A stretch of 64,000 bases of DNA from G963667675 sp963667675 (GCA_963667675.1 OY763929.1:2356001-2420000), one strand, 5' to 3'. Shown: positions 43,097-52,407, counted from the stretch's first letter. A program made the numbers and translations. Notes: generated by a model not told the origin, from the sequence alone.

Positions 43097-43666
43097 ATGC
43101 CCCCCAACCAACCCACCCCCAACAACCAAGACGCCCACTCCAGCAGGGCCGTCCCCGTCTGGGTAACGTCAGTGCCCGACGGAGACTCCCTGTGGGTGGT
43201 CCGGGACCCCAACGCCACCGACTCCGAGCTTCCCGTCCGGCTGTTCGGCATCGACGCCCCCGAAAGAGACCAGGACTTCGGACCCGAGGCCCGGCAAGCC
43301 CTGTGGCGGCTGGTCTGGCGCGCCAAGGGCCTGCGCATGGAGGTCGTCGACGTCGACCACTACCACCGGCTCGTTGTCCTGCTGTACCACCAGTCCGCCG
43401 GCCGTCAGCAGTCCATCAACCGCATCCTCATCGACCAGGGCCACGCCCGCTGGTACAGCCGCTTCGGCGGGGAGGAACTTGGCTTCGCCGCCGCCGAAGA
43501 ACAGGCCCGGTCTAACCGCAGGGGCTTCTGGAGACATGGCCCCGGCACGGCCCCCTGGGACCACCGCGCCGCCCAACGAAGACTCCAGAGCCAGCCGCGG
43601 GGCTGCTTTGCACTCTTGGCGGCCGCGGGACTGTTGTTGCTCGTCCTGGCATTGGCCTTGGCGTGA
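43097..43666 (+). CDS. membrane-anchored staphylococcal-nuclease-like protein
   Basis: A 189-residue thermonuclease (SNase) domain protein. The domain starts at VWVTSVPDGDSLWVV, with R48-L-F-G-I-D53-A-P-E56 and the second catalytic Arg in HYHRLVV, then NRILIDQGHARWY. Instead of an N-terminal signal it ends in a hydrophobic helix (about 170-189), so it is probably tail-anchored, and its catalytic part may face the cytoplasm. Could cut nucleic acids; role in defence is a guess. Confidence 0.8.
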   Translation: MPPNQPTPNNQDAHSSRAVPVWVTSVPDGDSLWVVRDPNATDSELPVRLFGIDAPERDQDFGPEARQALWRLVWRAKGLRMEVVDVDHYHRLVVLLYHQSAGRQQSINRILIDQGHARWYSRFGGEELGFAAAEEQARSNRRGFWRHGPGTAPWDHRAAQRRLQSQPRGCFALLAAAGLLLLVLALALA

Positions 43667-43684
43667 CTACTGTCATTTCCCCCC

Positions 43685-43713
43685 TTGACACCCCCGAAAC
43701 CCAATACCTAAAC
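43685..43713 (+). promoter_or_regulatory. promoter-like element, copy 2
   Basis: TTGACA (43685-43690), 17-base spacer, CTAAAC (43708-43713); the spacer and flanks match the element at 42319. It sits 19 bases behind the nuclease stop, far from the VOC gene start at 44037. Confidence 0.4.
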
Positions 43714-43945
43714 TTATACCCAGTGACTGCCAAAATAACGACCAACACCGCTTTGGCCGGGACCGCTGCCTTGTCCCTCCCAATGGGCGGAAATGAGCGA
43801 AAATGAGAGGGGATCTAAAATATTTGCCTCCTTGTCGTTCCGTGCAAAAACCCGCTCAATTGCCACCTTGGGGCCTCTGCATCGGCTCCGCGTCGTCCTC
43901 CAAGCCGCAATCATGGGACGCTGGGGACACCTCCTCCACATAGGC

Positions 43946-43975
43946 AATGTCCCCAAATGTCCCGGAATGTCCCAA
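43946..43975. repeat. three 10-base direct repeats (iteron-like), copy 1
   Basis: AATGTCCCCA, AATGTCCCGG, AATGTCCCAA in tandem, one helical turn apart. The reverse complement recurs at 57501-57530 with three differences in 30 bases. The 43667-44036 gap contains this, the promoter-like element and a GCGGAAATGAGCGAAAATGAG stretch, but no gene. Confidence 0.75.
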
Positions 43976-44036
43976 CTAGCAAGAATCGGTCCTAGCCTAC
44001 ACCCGGCTGGGCCCAGAAAAGGAGAACGTTGATCCC

Positions 44037-44819
44037 ATGCCAGAAATAACCTCCCACGCCCACGGCGCACCTTGTTGGGCCGACCTGGCCACCACCGACA
44101 CCGCCGCTGCAGTGACCTTCTACAGCGCCTTGTTCGGTTGGGAAGACGACCCCCAGCCCATGCCCATAGGCCCTGACGCCTTATTCCACATGCAGAAAAT
44201 CAACGGCCTGGAAGCCGCCGCCATCACCCCGCAAATGGAACAGGAACGGGAACAGGGCATCCCGCCCCACTGGAACACCTACATCACCGTGAACGACGTC
44301 GACGCCGTCGCCGGGCAGGCGGCAAACCTGGGCGGCGCGGTCCTCGACGGCCCCTTTGACGTCTTCGAAGCCGGCCGCCTGGCCTCTATCCAGGACCCCC
44401 AGGGCGCTGTCTTCAAAGCCTGGAAGCCCAACCAGAAAATCGGGGCAAGGGTGAAGTTCGAGCCCGGCGCTCTGACCTGGAACGAACTGCAGACTTCCGA
44501 CTCCGATGCCGCCATCGAGTTTTATGTCCGGCTTCTGGGGATGGAGCGGGGCGAGACCATGGGGGAAATCGACTACACTCTCCTCACAGTACAAGGGACC
44601 GACGTAGCCGGCGTGGTGCAAATAGCGCCGGAATGGGGTCCAGTCCCGCCTAACTGGTTGGTTTACTTCGACGTGGTCGACGTGGACCAGACAGTAGCCC
44701 AGGCCCAGTCCTTGAGCGGCAGCGTGATTGTGCCCGCAACGGACATCCCCGACATTGGCCGGTTTGCGGTCCTCCAAGACCCCCAGGGCGCGGTTTTCGG
44801 CGTCTTCCAAGGCGTCTGA
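44037..44819 (+). CDS. VOC family protein with two glyoxalase-like modules
   Basis: A 260-residue protein made of two related VOC domains of about 125 residues: one starting PCWADLATTDTAAAVTFYSALFGWE and one starting TWNELQTSDSDAAIEFYVRLLGME. Both end in a FAVLQDPQGAVFGVF-like segment. This tandem arrangement resembles hydroxylase/antibiotic-binding VOC proteins (CFP-30B-like). GGAGAACG precedes its start. A luciferase-like oxidoreductase gene follows after 56 bases, suggesting one operon for small-molecule metabolism. Confidence 0.88.
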   Translation: MPEITSHAHGAPCWADLATTDTAAAVTFYSALFGWEDDPQPMPIGPDALFHMQKINGLEAAAITPQMEQEREQGIPPHWNTYITVNDVDAVAGQAANLGGAVLDGPFDVFEAGRLASIQDPQGAVFKAWKPNQKIGARVKFEPGALTWNELQTSDSDAAIEFYVRLLGMERGETMGEIDYTLLTVQGTDVAGVVQIAPEWGPVPPNWLVYFDVVDVDQTVAQAQSLSGSVIVPATDIPDIGRFAVLQDPQGAVFGVFQGV

Positions 44820-44875
44820 CCCCCACCAATAGTCCCACCAGGGAGACGACCATCGCTTTCAGGGTAATCTTCCGC

Positions 44876-45874
44876 ATGACCACCAGCGACCTGAAGGGCA
44901 TCCCCGACGAAGCCCGCTGGGCCGAGTCCATGGGATTCGACGGCCTCTGCGCCGACGAGACCAACCACGACCCCTTTTTCCCTATACTGCTCGCCGCCGC
45001 CGCCACGTCCCGGGTGACCCTCCAGACCCGGGTGGCCCTGGCCTTCCCCCGCTCGCCCATGGTCGTGGCCTACGCCGCCCTGGACTTGCAGAACTTCTCC
45101 GGCGGGCGGTTCCGCCTGGGCCTCGGCACCCAGGTCAAGGGCCACATCGAGCGCCGTTTCTCCGTAAAGTGGGACTCCCCCGCTCCTCGCATGCGGGAGT
45201 ACGTCCAATCCCTCCACGCCATCTGGGACAACTGGCTGGACGGCAAAGACCTGGACTTCCAGGGGCGCTTCTACCAGTTCGACCTGATGACTCCCTATTT
45301 CAGCCCCGGCGCCTGTCCAACCGGCCGGCCCCCGGTCTACATTACCGGCGTAAATCCCTATACCTGCAGGGTCGCCGGCGAGGTATGCGACGGCCTCTCC
45401 TACCACGTCATCAGCTCCCCTGAATACATCTCCCAGGTCATCAAACCCAACATCGCCAGGGGAGCCGAGAAAGCCGGCCGTTCGCTGGAAGACATCAACG
45501 TCCACGGCACCGGGTTCGTCATCACCGGCCCGGACCAGGAAACGGTTGACGCCGAGCGAGAAATCGTCAGGAACCGCCTGGGCTTCTACTTTTCCACCAG
45601 GACCTATCACCCCGTCCTGGAACTCCACGGCTTCCAGGACATTGGCCTACGGCTGCACCAACTTTCCCTGGAGGGCAAGTGGGACGAAATGCCCGCGTTG
45701 ATCAGCGACGAGATGATCGATGCCTTCTCCATAACCGGGGTCTACGAGGAGCTGGCCGACCGGCTGAAGGCCCGTTTGGACGGCGTTATCGACGACATGG
45801 TCATCGCCTTCAAACCCGCTGGTCCTGGCTCAGAAGCCCGCTTCAAGCGCCTGATCAGCGACCTGCAAGCCTGA
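44876..45874 (+). CDS. LLM-class flavin (F420-dependent) oxidoreductase
   Basis: A 332-residue luciferase-like TIM-barrel enzyme. Motifs: ARWAESMGFDGL, the SRVTLQTRVALAFPRSPMVVAYAALDLQNFSGGRFRLGLGTQVKGHIERRF region shared by F420-dependent TIGR03617-like enzymes, and PPVYITGVNPYTCRVAGEVCDGL. The ATG 44876 is used as start, although an in-frame extension of a few codons upstream (RVIFRMTTS) resembles other family members. It probably oxidises or reduces an organic substrate with F420 or FMN. Confidence 0.88.
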   Translation: MTTSDLKGIPDEARWAESMGFDGLCADETNHDPFFPILLAAAATSRVTLQTRVALAFPRSPMVVAYAALDLQNFSGGRFRLGLGTQVKGHIERRFSVKWDSPAPRMREYVQSLHAIWDNWLDGKDLDFQGRFYQFDLMTPYFSPGACPTGRPPVYITGVNPYTCRVAGEVCDGLSYHVISSPEYISQVIKPNIARGAEKAGRSLEDINVHGTGFVITGPDQETVDAEREIVRNRLGFYFSTRTYHPVLELHGFQDIGLRLHQLSLEGKWDEMPALISDEMIDAFSITGVYEELADRLKARLDGVIDDMVIAFKPAGPGSEARFKRLISDLQA

Positions 45875-45882
45875 CCCCGCCC

Positions 45883-46725
45883 CTATTCCCCCCGCTGGGC
45901 CCAGCGCCCCGCTTCCACCGAAGTCAGGAAGTCCCACACCGTCCGGTTGAACAGGTCCGGCTCCTCCAAGTTGATAGCGTGCCCGCTCTGGGGAAACACC
46001 GCCAGCCCCGATCTGGGAATGTTCCGTTTCATAAATATGGCCGGCTCGATGCAAGGCTCGTCCTCGTCCCCAACCATGATTAGCGTCGGGACCTGCAAAG
46101 CCTTCAGCTTCTCCTCCAGGGAGAAGATGGTCGGCCGCTTCATCAAGAACCCCCGGTAGGTCAACGCCGACCCCACCGGGGAATGGCCCAGCAGCAGCCA
46201 GTGAAACTCCTCCCAGCCTCGGGGGTCCTTGCGCAGCAATTGCAGCCGGTGGTCCATCCTGGCATAGTCGGCAGCCACCGGCGCCATCCCTTCGGCCAAC
46301 AGCCGGTCGCTGGTGACCTGGCCGTTGGCCAGGAATTCTTCCCGGTTCGTCGTCCCTGCGCCCGCCGCCGCCACGATCAGCGACCGGGCCATCTCCGGAT
46401 GGGCGATGCCGAAGTTCAGGGTAACGCTGCCTCCCATCGACAGCCCCCCGACGTGCGCCTGTTCGATTCCCAGGTGCTTGAGCAGCAGGTACAGGTCGTT
46501 CACCAGCACGTCCTGGGCGTAGGCTTCTTCGTCCGTAGGCACATCCGACGGAGGCCACCCTCTGGCCGCGTAGGTAATCACCCGGTAGCGCCGGGAGAAA
46601 TACCTCACCTGGCTCTCCCAGCTTTCGTAGGAGCCGCCGAACTCATGGCACCACACCAGCGGGAAACCCTCGCCGGTCGTCTCGTAGTAGATGTTCACGC
46701 CGTCGGCGGAAAATGTCGGCATCAA
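45883..46725 (-). CDS. alpha/beta hydrolase
   Basis: A 280-residue alpha/beta hydrolase. The nucleophile elbow is GLSMGG (Ser near residue 97), the oxyanion part is WCHEFGGSYESW, and the acid/His pair lies in MVGDEDEPC and QSGHAINLEEP. Typical for 3-oxoadipate enol-lactonase-like or lipase-like enzymes. Substrate unknown. It converges with the LLM gene, ends nine bases apart, and follows the squalene synthase-like gene on the same strand. Confidence 0.88.
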   Translation of the reverse strand: MMPTFSADGVNIYYETTGEGFPLVWCHEFGGSYESWESQVRYFSRRYRVITYAARGWPPSDVPTDEEAYAQDVLVNDLYLLLKHLGIEQAHVGGLSMGGSVTLNFGIAHPEMARSLIVAAAGAGTTNREEFLANGQVTSDRLLAEGMAPVAADYARMDHRLQLLRKDPRGWEEFHWLLLGHSPVGSALTYRGFLMKRPTIFSLEEKLKALQVPTLIMVGDEDEPCIEPAIFMKRNIPRSGLAVFPQSGHAINLEEPDLFNRTVWDFLTSVEAGRWAQRGE

Positions 46726-46750
46726 CCCCCTCCGGGAAACGACTTACGCT

Positions 46751-47839
46751 TCATAGGGCCGCTTCCACCTTGCTCCGCAGCCTGGATATCCAGGCGCTTA
46801 CGATGAGGTTCGAATGGACGCTGGGCCAAGACATGGCCATAGTCCGGTATACCCAGCCTCGGCTTACCCTGGTGGAGTGGCCTGGGTCCAGCCACTGCTC
46901 ATTGCGCGCCAGACTGGCCAGCGTAGCCAGGCCAATGACAATCGGCCAAAGGACCGCCATGCGGATACGAAGGCACCTGCGGGGGATGGCCAGTAGATAC
47001 TTTTCCGCCGATGAGTAGTATTCCAAAGCAGCCTTAAGCCATGCCACCAACAGGGGCCTGGCGGCTGACCCGTTAGAAGGGTCCAGTAAGTCCTCTGGAG
47101 AAAGCCCCATCGCGGCCAATTGCATTCGAGGCAGGTAACATCGACCTATACGCAGGTCCTTGGGAATGTCCCTGAGGACGTTGGTCAACTGCAGGGCCTT
47201 GCCAAACTCCGTGAACGTCTCCGCCATGCGCTGGCGGCCTTCGTCCTTCAACGCCGGCACGTGGGTCATGGTAACCGCCGTCCAAAACTCGCCGACGCAG
47301 CCCGCCACGTCGTAGATGTACTGATCCAAGGCGACGGCGTCCTCTATGCAGCCCACCAGGTCAGAGTCTTCCTGGGGAAACGTCGTCAGGTCGTTTTCCA
47401 TACCCCTGGTAAGGTTCACTACTACGCTGCGAACGTGGGACCTGTCAGGCTCCGCAAGTCCTGCAAGCAGAGCGAAGGCTTCTGGGAGCGAATGCAGCAG
47501 TTCCCGCTCCTCCGGCAATGACTGTTTCTCTGTTAGCTCTGCTTCTATTTTCCGGAGCGGCTCCATCCCAACCGGGCCAATTATCTGTTCCCTGAACACC
47601 AACAAATGCTCTAGGCGTCGGCTGGGCGGCAACAGCCTCGTATCCGTGATGGTGTCGGCAGCCCTCGCCAGCAAATAGGCGACCCCCACCGGAAGGCGCG
47701 AACTGGAAGGCAGCACTCGGAGGGTTAGATAGAAACTCCTGGAAACGCCCCGCAGCAGTCCCTCCAATAAGCGCCGACGCTGGGCCGCGGATACCGGAGG
47801 CAAAGCAGTCAGACCATCGTGCTCAGAGACGCCAGCCAT
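46751..47839 (-). CDS. squalene/phytoene synthase family protein
   Basis: A 362-residue all-helical trans-isoprenyl diphosphate synthase. The two Asp-rich regions are ARAADTITDT (about 59-68) and ALQLTNVLRDIPKDLRIGRCYLP (about 215-237), with SRSFYLTLRVLP at the N-terminus. The order and YDVAGCVGEFWT resemble the squalene-synthase side of the family more than plant-type phytoene synthases. Product (squalene for hopanoids/sterols, or phytoene for carotenoids) cannot be decided; no cyclase or desaturase lies in the window. It sits 18 bases behind thiI on the same strand. Confidence 0.85.
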   Translation of the reverse strand: MAGVSEHDGLTALPPVSAAQRRRLLEGLLRGVSRSFYLTLRVLPSSSRLPVGVAYLLARAADTITDTRLLPPSRRLEHLLVFREQIIGPVGMEPLRKIEAELTEKQSLPEERELLHSLPEAFALLAGLAEPDRSHVRSVVVNLTRGMENDLTTFPQEDSDLVGCIEDAVALDQYIYDVAGCVGEFWTAVTMTHVPALKDEGRQRMAETFTEFGKALQLTNVLRDIPKDLRIGRCYLPRMQLAAMGLSPEDLLDPSNGSAARPLLVAWLKAALEYYSSAEKYLLAIPRRCLRIRMAVLWPIVIGLATLASLARNEQWLDPGHSTRVSRGWVYRTMAMSWPSVHSNLIVSAWISRLRSKVEAAL

Positions 47840-47856
47840 GCCACGCCAACAACGGG

Positions 47857-49035
47857 TCAGTCCGAGACCGACCCGGTAAATTGGAATTCTTTTCGCTCCG
47901 TCTTGGCCACAGCTTCTTTAACCAGGTCATCTACGGGAAGCACCGACTCCAGGCGGCATACTTTTTCCAGTTCGGCGTGGGTTTCGGGGTGCCTTGGGAC
48001 AAACAAGCTGCAGCAGTCCTGGTCCGGGAGTATGGAGATTGGAAAGGTGCCGATGTCCCTGGCTATTGTGACGATTTCTTCCTTGTTGAATCCGACCAGC
48101 GGGCGCAGGATGAGCATACTTGACGCTTGGTCAATTACCGCCATGTTGTCCAGGGTTTGGGAGCTCACCTGGCCGCAGCTTTCTCCGGTGACCATGACCT
48201 TGCCGCCGTGGGTCTGGGCCAGCCTTTCGGTTATGCGAACCATCAACCGGCGGTACAGGATTACCCTGTAGGCCGGGTCTGTGGACACAATTATCCTCTT
48301 CTGGATATCTCCAAACGGGACGAGAAATAGCTTGGACTCGTATTGGTGCCGTGTCAGGCGTCGCGCCAATTCCTCCGCCTTTTCTATAGACGACCTATCC
48401 ACCATTGGATAGCTGTGAAAGTGAGCGAAGGACACCCGGCAGCCCCGCTTCATCATGTGCCATGCGGCAACAGGAGAGTCGATTCCGCCCGAAAGCATGG
48501 CCATGACCTCGCCGCTCACACCCACAGGCAGTCCCCCGTAGCCGGACAACTTCCCGAAGTAGAGCAATATCCCTGTGGGCAGCACGTCGACAAAAATCTC
48601 CAGGTCCGGGTGGGTCAAGTCAACCCTTGCCCCGGTGAGGCCCTGAACGTAAGTGCCAAGGTCACGGTTAATCTCGCTGGACCTTATCGGGAATCCCTTG
48701 TCGGCCCTGTTGGATGTGATGCGGAAAGAACTAAATTCCCGGCCTTCCAACAGGACTCTCAACCCATCCTTGACTTCATCAATGCTGGCCGGAACCTCGT
48801 ATGCTTTGAAAAACTTGGCCACACCAAAGCAATCCTTAACCCGGGAAGCCACGCAGTCCCATTGACTTTCTTCTTGCAGCGTCAGGCCCACTAGCAAATG
48901 GCCTTGCCACACCGATTGCACACCCGTCCCCTGGGTGGCCTTCCGCAGATTTCCCGCCAACCGGCTCATAAACCGTGGGCGGTTCTTCCCCTTTAGGGCC
49001 ACTTCGTGGGTCTTGACGATGACATGAGTCTTCAC
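47857..49035 (-). CDS. thiI: tRNA uracil 4-sulfurtransferase ThiI
   Basis: A 392-residue enzyme making 4-thiouridine at position 8 of tRNA. An NFLD/THUMP region (residues about 1-165) precedes the PP-loop AMLSGGIDSPVAAW, and the C-terminal part has TGESCGQVSSQTLDNMAVI and DQDCCSLFVP. There is no rhodanese domain, so sulfur must come from another protein, as in Bacillus ThiI. THUMP-type RNA binding is indicated by GTYVQGLTGARVDLTHPD. Confidence 0.93.
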   Translation of the reverse strand: MKTHVIVKTHEVALKGKNRPRFMSRLAGNLRKATQGTGVQSVWQGHLLVGLTLQEESQWDCVASRVKDCFGVAKFFKAYEVPASIDEVKDGLRVLLEGREFSSFRITSNRADKGFPIRSSEINRDLGTYVQGLTGARVDLTHPDLEIFVDVLPTGILLYFGKLSGYGGLPVGVSGEVMAMLSGGIDSPVAAWHMMKRGCRVSFAHFHSYPMVDRSSIEKAEELARRLTRHQYESKLFLVPFGDIQKRIIVSTDPAYRVILYRRLMVRITERLAQTHGGKVMVTGESCGQVSSQTLDNMAVIDQASSMLILRPLVGFNKEEIVTIARDIGTFPISILPDQDCCSLFVPRHPETHAELEKVCRLESVLPVDDLVKEAVAKTERKEFQFTGSVSD

Positions 49036-49209
49036 GAGGACATTTTACCCCAACGGCATAGCCGTTCTTGACGATTATACCCTTAGGAAACGGGCTGGGG
49101 GGACAAACGACAGAGGGGCGGTGGGATACTAATCAGAACGTCTATGCTGGGAGTGGGTTAGGCAACCCTATCCATGGGTCAGCGCGAGTTATCCGCAAAA
49201 GGGTATGGG

Positions 49210-50616
49210 CTATCTACTATGGGCTGCAACCGGAGTGTCAACGCCCGGCGTGAATATAGCCTCTTTAATGGCCAGGACATCCTGGCGCAGTTGGCCGTCC
49301 TCATTGATTTCCCCGTTGATTTTTCCAGCGCCGTGGATGACAGTTGCGTGGTCCCGCCCCCCCAGTAGTCGGCCTACTTGAGTTGGCGATAGCTCTAGTT
49401 CGTAGATTAGCAAGTACATCGCAACCTGCCGCGCTTGAGCGATTTTCTTGGTCCGGCTCCGCCCCAGCAGGTCTCCTCGAGACAACCTGAAATTACAGGA
49501 AACCGCCTGAATTATCTGCTCCGGGTCAATGGAATGACGGTCTGCGTCCGAGTTCAAGTCGTCCAGGATGCGGCTGGTATTCTCCAGGTTCACCTCCCAG
49601 TTCATAGTCTGGGAAAAGGCGACAATCCGGTTCAAGCTCCCTTCCAGCTCCCGTACATTCTTTTGCACCCGCTTGGCAATCAACTCTATCACGGTATCTG
49701 GCAGGGCCACTCCCAGTTGATCGGCCTTTGAGAGCAGGATGGCCATGCGGGTCTCCAGGTCGGGAGGCTGGATGTCCGCAATCAACCCCCACTCAAAACG
49801 AGAGCGCAGCCTGTCCTCCAACAAATTCAAGGCCCTGGGCGGACGGTCGCACGTGATGACCACCTGGTTGCCCGAGGTATGCAGGTCGTTGAACGTATGA
49901 AAGAATCCTTCGTGGGTTTGCTCTTTGCCGCTCAAGAAATGCACGTCGTCCATCAGCAGCACCTGCACGCTGCGGTAGCGGCTGCGAAACTCTTCCGTGG
50001 TCCTGTTCCGTATAGCAGAGATGAACTCGTTGGTGAATTGCTCCGACGTGGCGTACAGCACCGACATGCCCTGGCTGGCGCAGATCTGGCCGATGGCATG
50101 AAGCAAATGGGTCTTACCCAGCCCGACACCCGAATAAATGAATAAGGGATTATAGCTGCGGCCCGGCGACTCGCACACTGCTTGCGCCGCGCTGCAGGCC
50201 AATCGGTTGGACGGGCCCACTACGAAGGAGTCGAAAGTATACTTGGGGTTTAGGTGAGGGGGCCGGGATGGATGTCGGTCGGAGGTCCGTTTCGGCTCAT
50301 CCTCTGCCAACGATGTCGCAGGCAGTTCGCTAGGGGGAAGGGGCTGAAGCCCTTGCACCGCGCCATTCTTTACCTGAAACCGTACGTCTAATGGTTGGTT
50401 AGTTATCTTTTCCAGTGTCTTTTGGATGGACTGATACATCCGGCGTTCCAACCAGGCTACTGCGAACGGCGTAGGCGCCTCCACGACCAGCGATTGGTCG
50501 TCGTAACTGACTCCTTCCGTTTGCTTCAGCCAGGTCTCGTATGTCGGACGGGGCAATTGAAGTTGGAGCTCACCCAAAACCGCCTTCCAGACTTCTCGCG
50601 AAGCCGGTTCCCTCAT
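49210..50616 (-). CDS. dnaA: chromosomal replication initiator DnaA
   Basis: A 468-residue replication initiator. Domain I has EVWKAVLGELQLQLPRPTYETWLKQT, then a linker; domain III has PLFIYSGVGLGKTHLLHAIG, DDVHFLSGKEQ and DRPPRALNLLEDRLRSRFEWGL. Domain IV has the DNA-binding GGRDHATVIHG motif. dnaN and recF are not beside it; thiI and the squalene synthase gene are, which is an unusual setting. The 732 bases upstream hold no gene. Confidence 0.97.
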   Translation of the reverse strand: MREPASREVWKAVLGELQLQLPRPTYETWLKQTEGVSYDDQSLVVEAPTPFAVAWLERRMYQSIQKTLEKITNQPLDVRFQVKNGAVQGLQPLPPSELPATSLAEDEPKRTSDRHPSRPPHLNPKYTFDSFVVGPSNRLACSAAQAVCESPGRSYNPLFIYSGVGLGKTHLLHAIGQICASQGMSVLYATSEQFTNEFISAIRNRTTEEFRSRYRSVQVLLMDDVHFLSGKEQTHEGFFHTFNDLHTSGNQVVITCDRPPRALNLLEDRLRSRFEWGLIADIQPPDLETRMAILLSKADQLGVALPDTVIELIAKRVQKNVRELEGSLNRIVAFSQTMNWEVNLENTSRILDDLNSDADRHSIDPEQIIQAVSCNFRLSRGDLLGRSRTKKIAQARQVAMYLLIYELELSPTQVGRLLGGRDHATVIHGAGKINGEINEDGQLRQDVLAIKEAIFTPGVDTPVAAHSR

Positions 50617-51348
50617 AGTCCCAACGTCCTCCGTTCAGTGGCAGGGCCCTTCCAGGGCCTCTGGCCTCATAGTGGCGTATCCTGTATCTTCCGGGAGATT
50701 CCATGGCGTAGGCCCAATTTTGGCCCGCCATTACCAGTGTCCCAAGCCTGGAGAAATTAAATCCCTAGGGGAATTTGGGGGCATCGCAGCCGGGGGAACC
50801 GAGGCACGAAAACCAATAGCGGAAGTTTAATCCACGCCTAAAAGAATGTTGTCAATGGGGAATCCTTGAATTTCAAACAAAATTTTTTTGCGGCGCAGAT
50901 ATGCTCAAATAGGGCCTGAATTTTGCCTGCTGAATCATCGTTTTACCCCCAATCAATTCCCCGCGCTCATCCGGTCGGCCAGCCCTGTGTCCCTGGTTCT
51001 CAAGCAGTTGAGCATTGATATCTCCGTTCCGACGAGGAAGCATCGGGGACAATGTTCTATGGCGAATTCCAGCCGTGGAGGAGATATCGGCGGCAGGCTG
51101 GCCCCAGACTCTCGCATTTGCCAGGACTTCCTGCGTACATATATAATTTCCAGTAACGTTCTGTAGAAGCTGCAAGGACGTATACTTCACCCACAACCGC
51201 ATGTCGTCCCCTTAGTAAGCCTCTAAATCCTTTTCCGACTCTATCAATTGCCTATTTGGCACACCAAGCAAACGGGGCTAAGTGATAACAAGAACTCCAT
51301 TCCAGATTAGGCTTCTCTTGACCGGCCCCTCAGGTCAGTGGGAATTCC
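50617..51348. other. intergenic region between dnaA and pdhA, no gene
   Basis: A divergent gap with no recognisable gene. It contains an A/T-rich patch (AAACAAAATTTTTTT, around 50875-50889) and a hairpin GGCCCT-TCC-AGGGCC near 50645. No clear DnaA-box cluster is visible, so I do not call an origin. Confidence 0.4.
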
Positions 51349-52395
51349 ATGCCGCGGACTGAATCCAAGTCCAAAAAGAAGTCCAAAGAAGCGGCTCCGA
51401 TACCTGGGCCGACTTTGACGCTGCCGGAAGGCATTACCCTCGACGACCTGGTTGACTGTTACCGCCAAATGGTGCTTATCCGCACCATCGACGAACGCAT
51501 CTGGGCCCTCAACCGCCAAGGCAAAGTGCCCATCGCGGCATCTTGCCAGGGACACGAAGCCGCCCAACTGGGCAGCTTGCTGGCGGTGGAAAAAGACTCA
51601 GGGTGTTTTCTGTTCACCTACTACCGTGACCTGGCGCTGAAAATTGGCGTGGGCCTCACCCCGGTCGAGGTCATGTGTTCTTTCATGGGCAAACTCGGCG
51701 ATCCCTACAGCAACGCACGGCAGTTCCCACTCCAAGGGGCTGACCTGCGCCACCGAGTTATTCAAATTTCCAACGTGGTGGGCGCTGGTTTGACCCAAGC
51801 GACCGGTTACGCTCTTGCCTGCAAGATGCTGGGAGACGGCACGGTTACGCTGGCTTACTTCGGCGACGGCAGTGCAAGCCAGGGGGAGGCCCACGAAGCC
51901 ATGAATTTCGCCGGCGTACACCATCTTCCTTTGGTGTTTGTTTGCGAAAACAACCGCTACGCCATATCGGTCCCTCAAAGTAGCCAAATGGCTATAGACG
52001 ACGTTGCTGACCGCGCCGCCGCCTACGGTTTCCCCGGTTTCGTCGTGGACGGCATGGACTTGCTGCAGTGCTACGAAGCCACCCGCAAGGCCATCGCCCA
52101 CGCCCGGAATCAAGGGCCGGTGCTGCTGGAGATGAAGGTGGAGCGGTTCATGCCCCACACCACCGACGATGACGACCGCCGTTATCGCCCCGCCGAAGAA
52201 TTGGAAGAGGCCCGTCGACGGGATCCCATTGTGACTCTGGCTGCCCTGTTGGTGGACCACGGGGCGCTTACCCAACGCCAAGCGGATGACATCAAAACTC
52301 AATCGACCAAAATGGTCGACGAAGCCACCGACGCGGCTGAGGCTGCCAACCTTCCCGACGTTTCCACCATCCACGACCTGGTATACGCTCCGTGA
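51349..52395 (+). CDS. 2-oxoacid dehydrogenase E1 component alpha subunit
   Basis: A 348-residue thiamine-diphosphate-binding E1alpha. The ThDP motif is GDGSASQGEAHEAMNFAGVHHLPLVFVCENNRYAIS, with the earlier TYYRDLALKIGVGL region. It pairs with the beta subunit that starts 12 bases after it. Both pyruvate dehydrogenase and branched-chain/acetoin complexes fit; the E2 and the linked lipB favour a general lipoyl-dependent dehydrogenase. No E3 (lpd) gene is in the cluster. Confidence 0.93.
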   Translation: MPRTESKSKKKSKEAAPIPGPTLTLPEGITLDDLVDCYRQMVLIRTIDERIWALNRQGKVPIAASCQGHEAAQLGSLLAVEKDSGCFLFTYYRDLALKIGVGLTPVEVMCSFMGKLGDPYSNARQFPLQGADLRHRVIQISNVVGAGLTQATGYALACKMLGDGTVTLAYFGDGSASQGEAHEAMNFAGVHHLPLVFVCENNRYAISVPQSSQMAIDDVADRAAAYGFPGFVVDGMDLLQCYEATRKAIAHARNQGPVLLEMKVERFMPHTTDDDDRRYRPAEELEEARRRDPIVTLAALLVDHGALTQRQADDIKTQSTKMVDEATDAAEAANLPDVSTIHDLVYAP

Positions 52396-52407
52396 AATGA
52401 GGTCCAG

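Noticed and set aside
49180..49209. Replication origin behind dnaA
   Set aside because: Only one near-match to a DnaA box (TTATCCGCA) was seen, with no cluster and no strongly A/T-rich unwinding element beside it.
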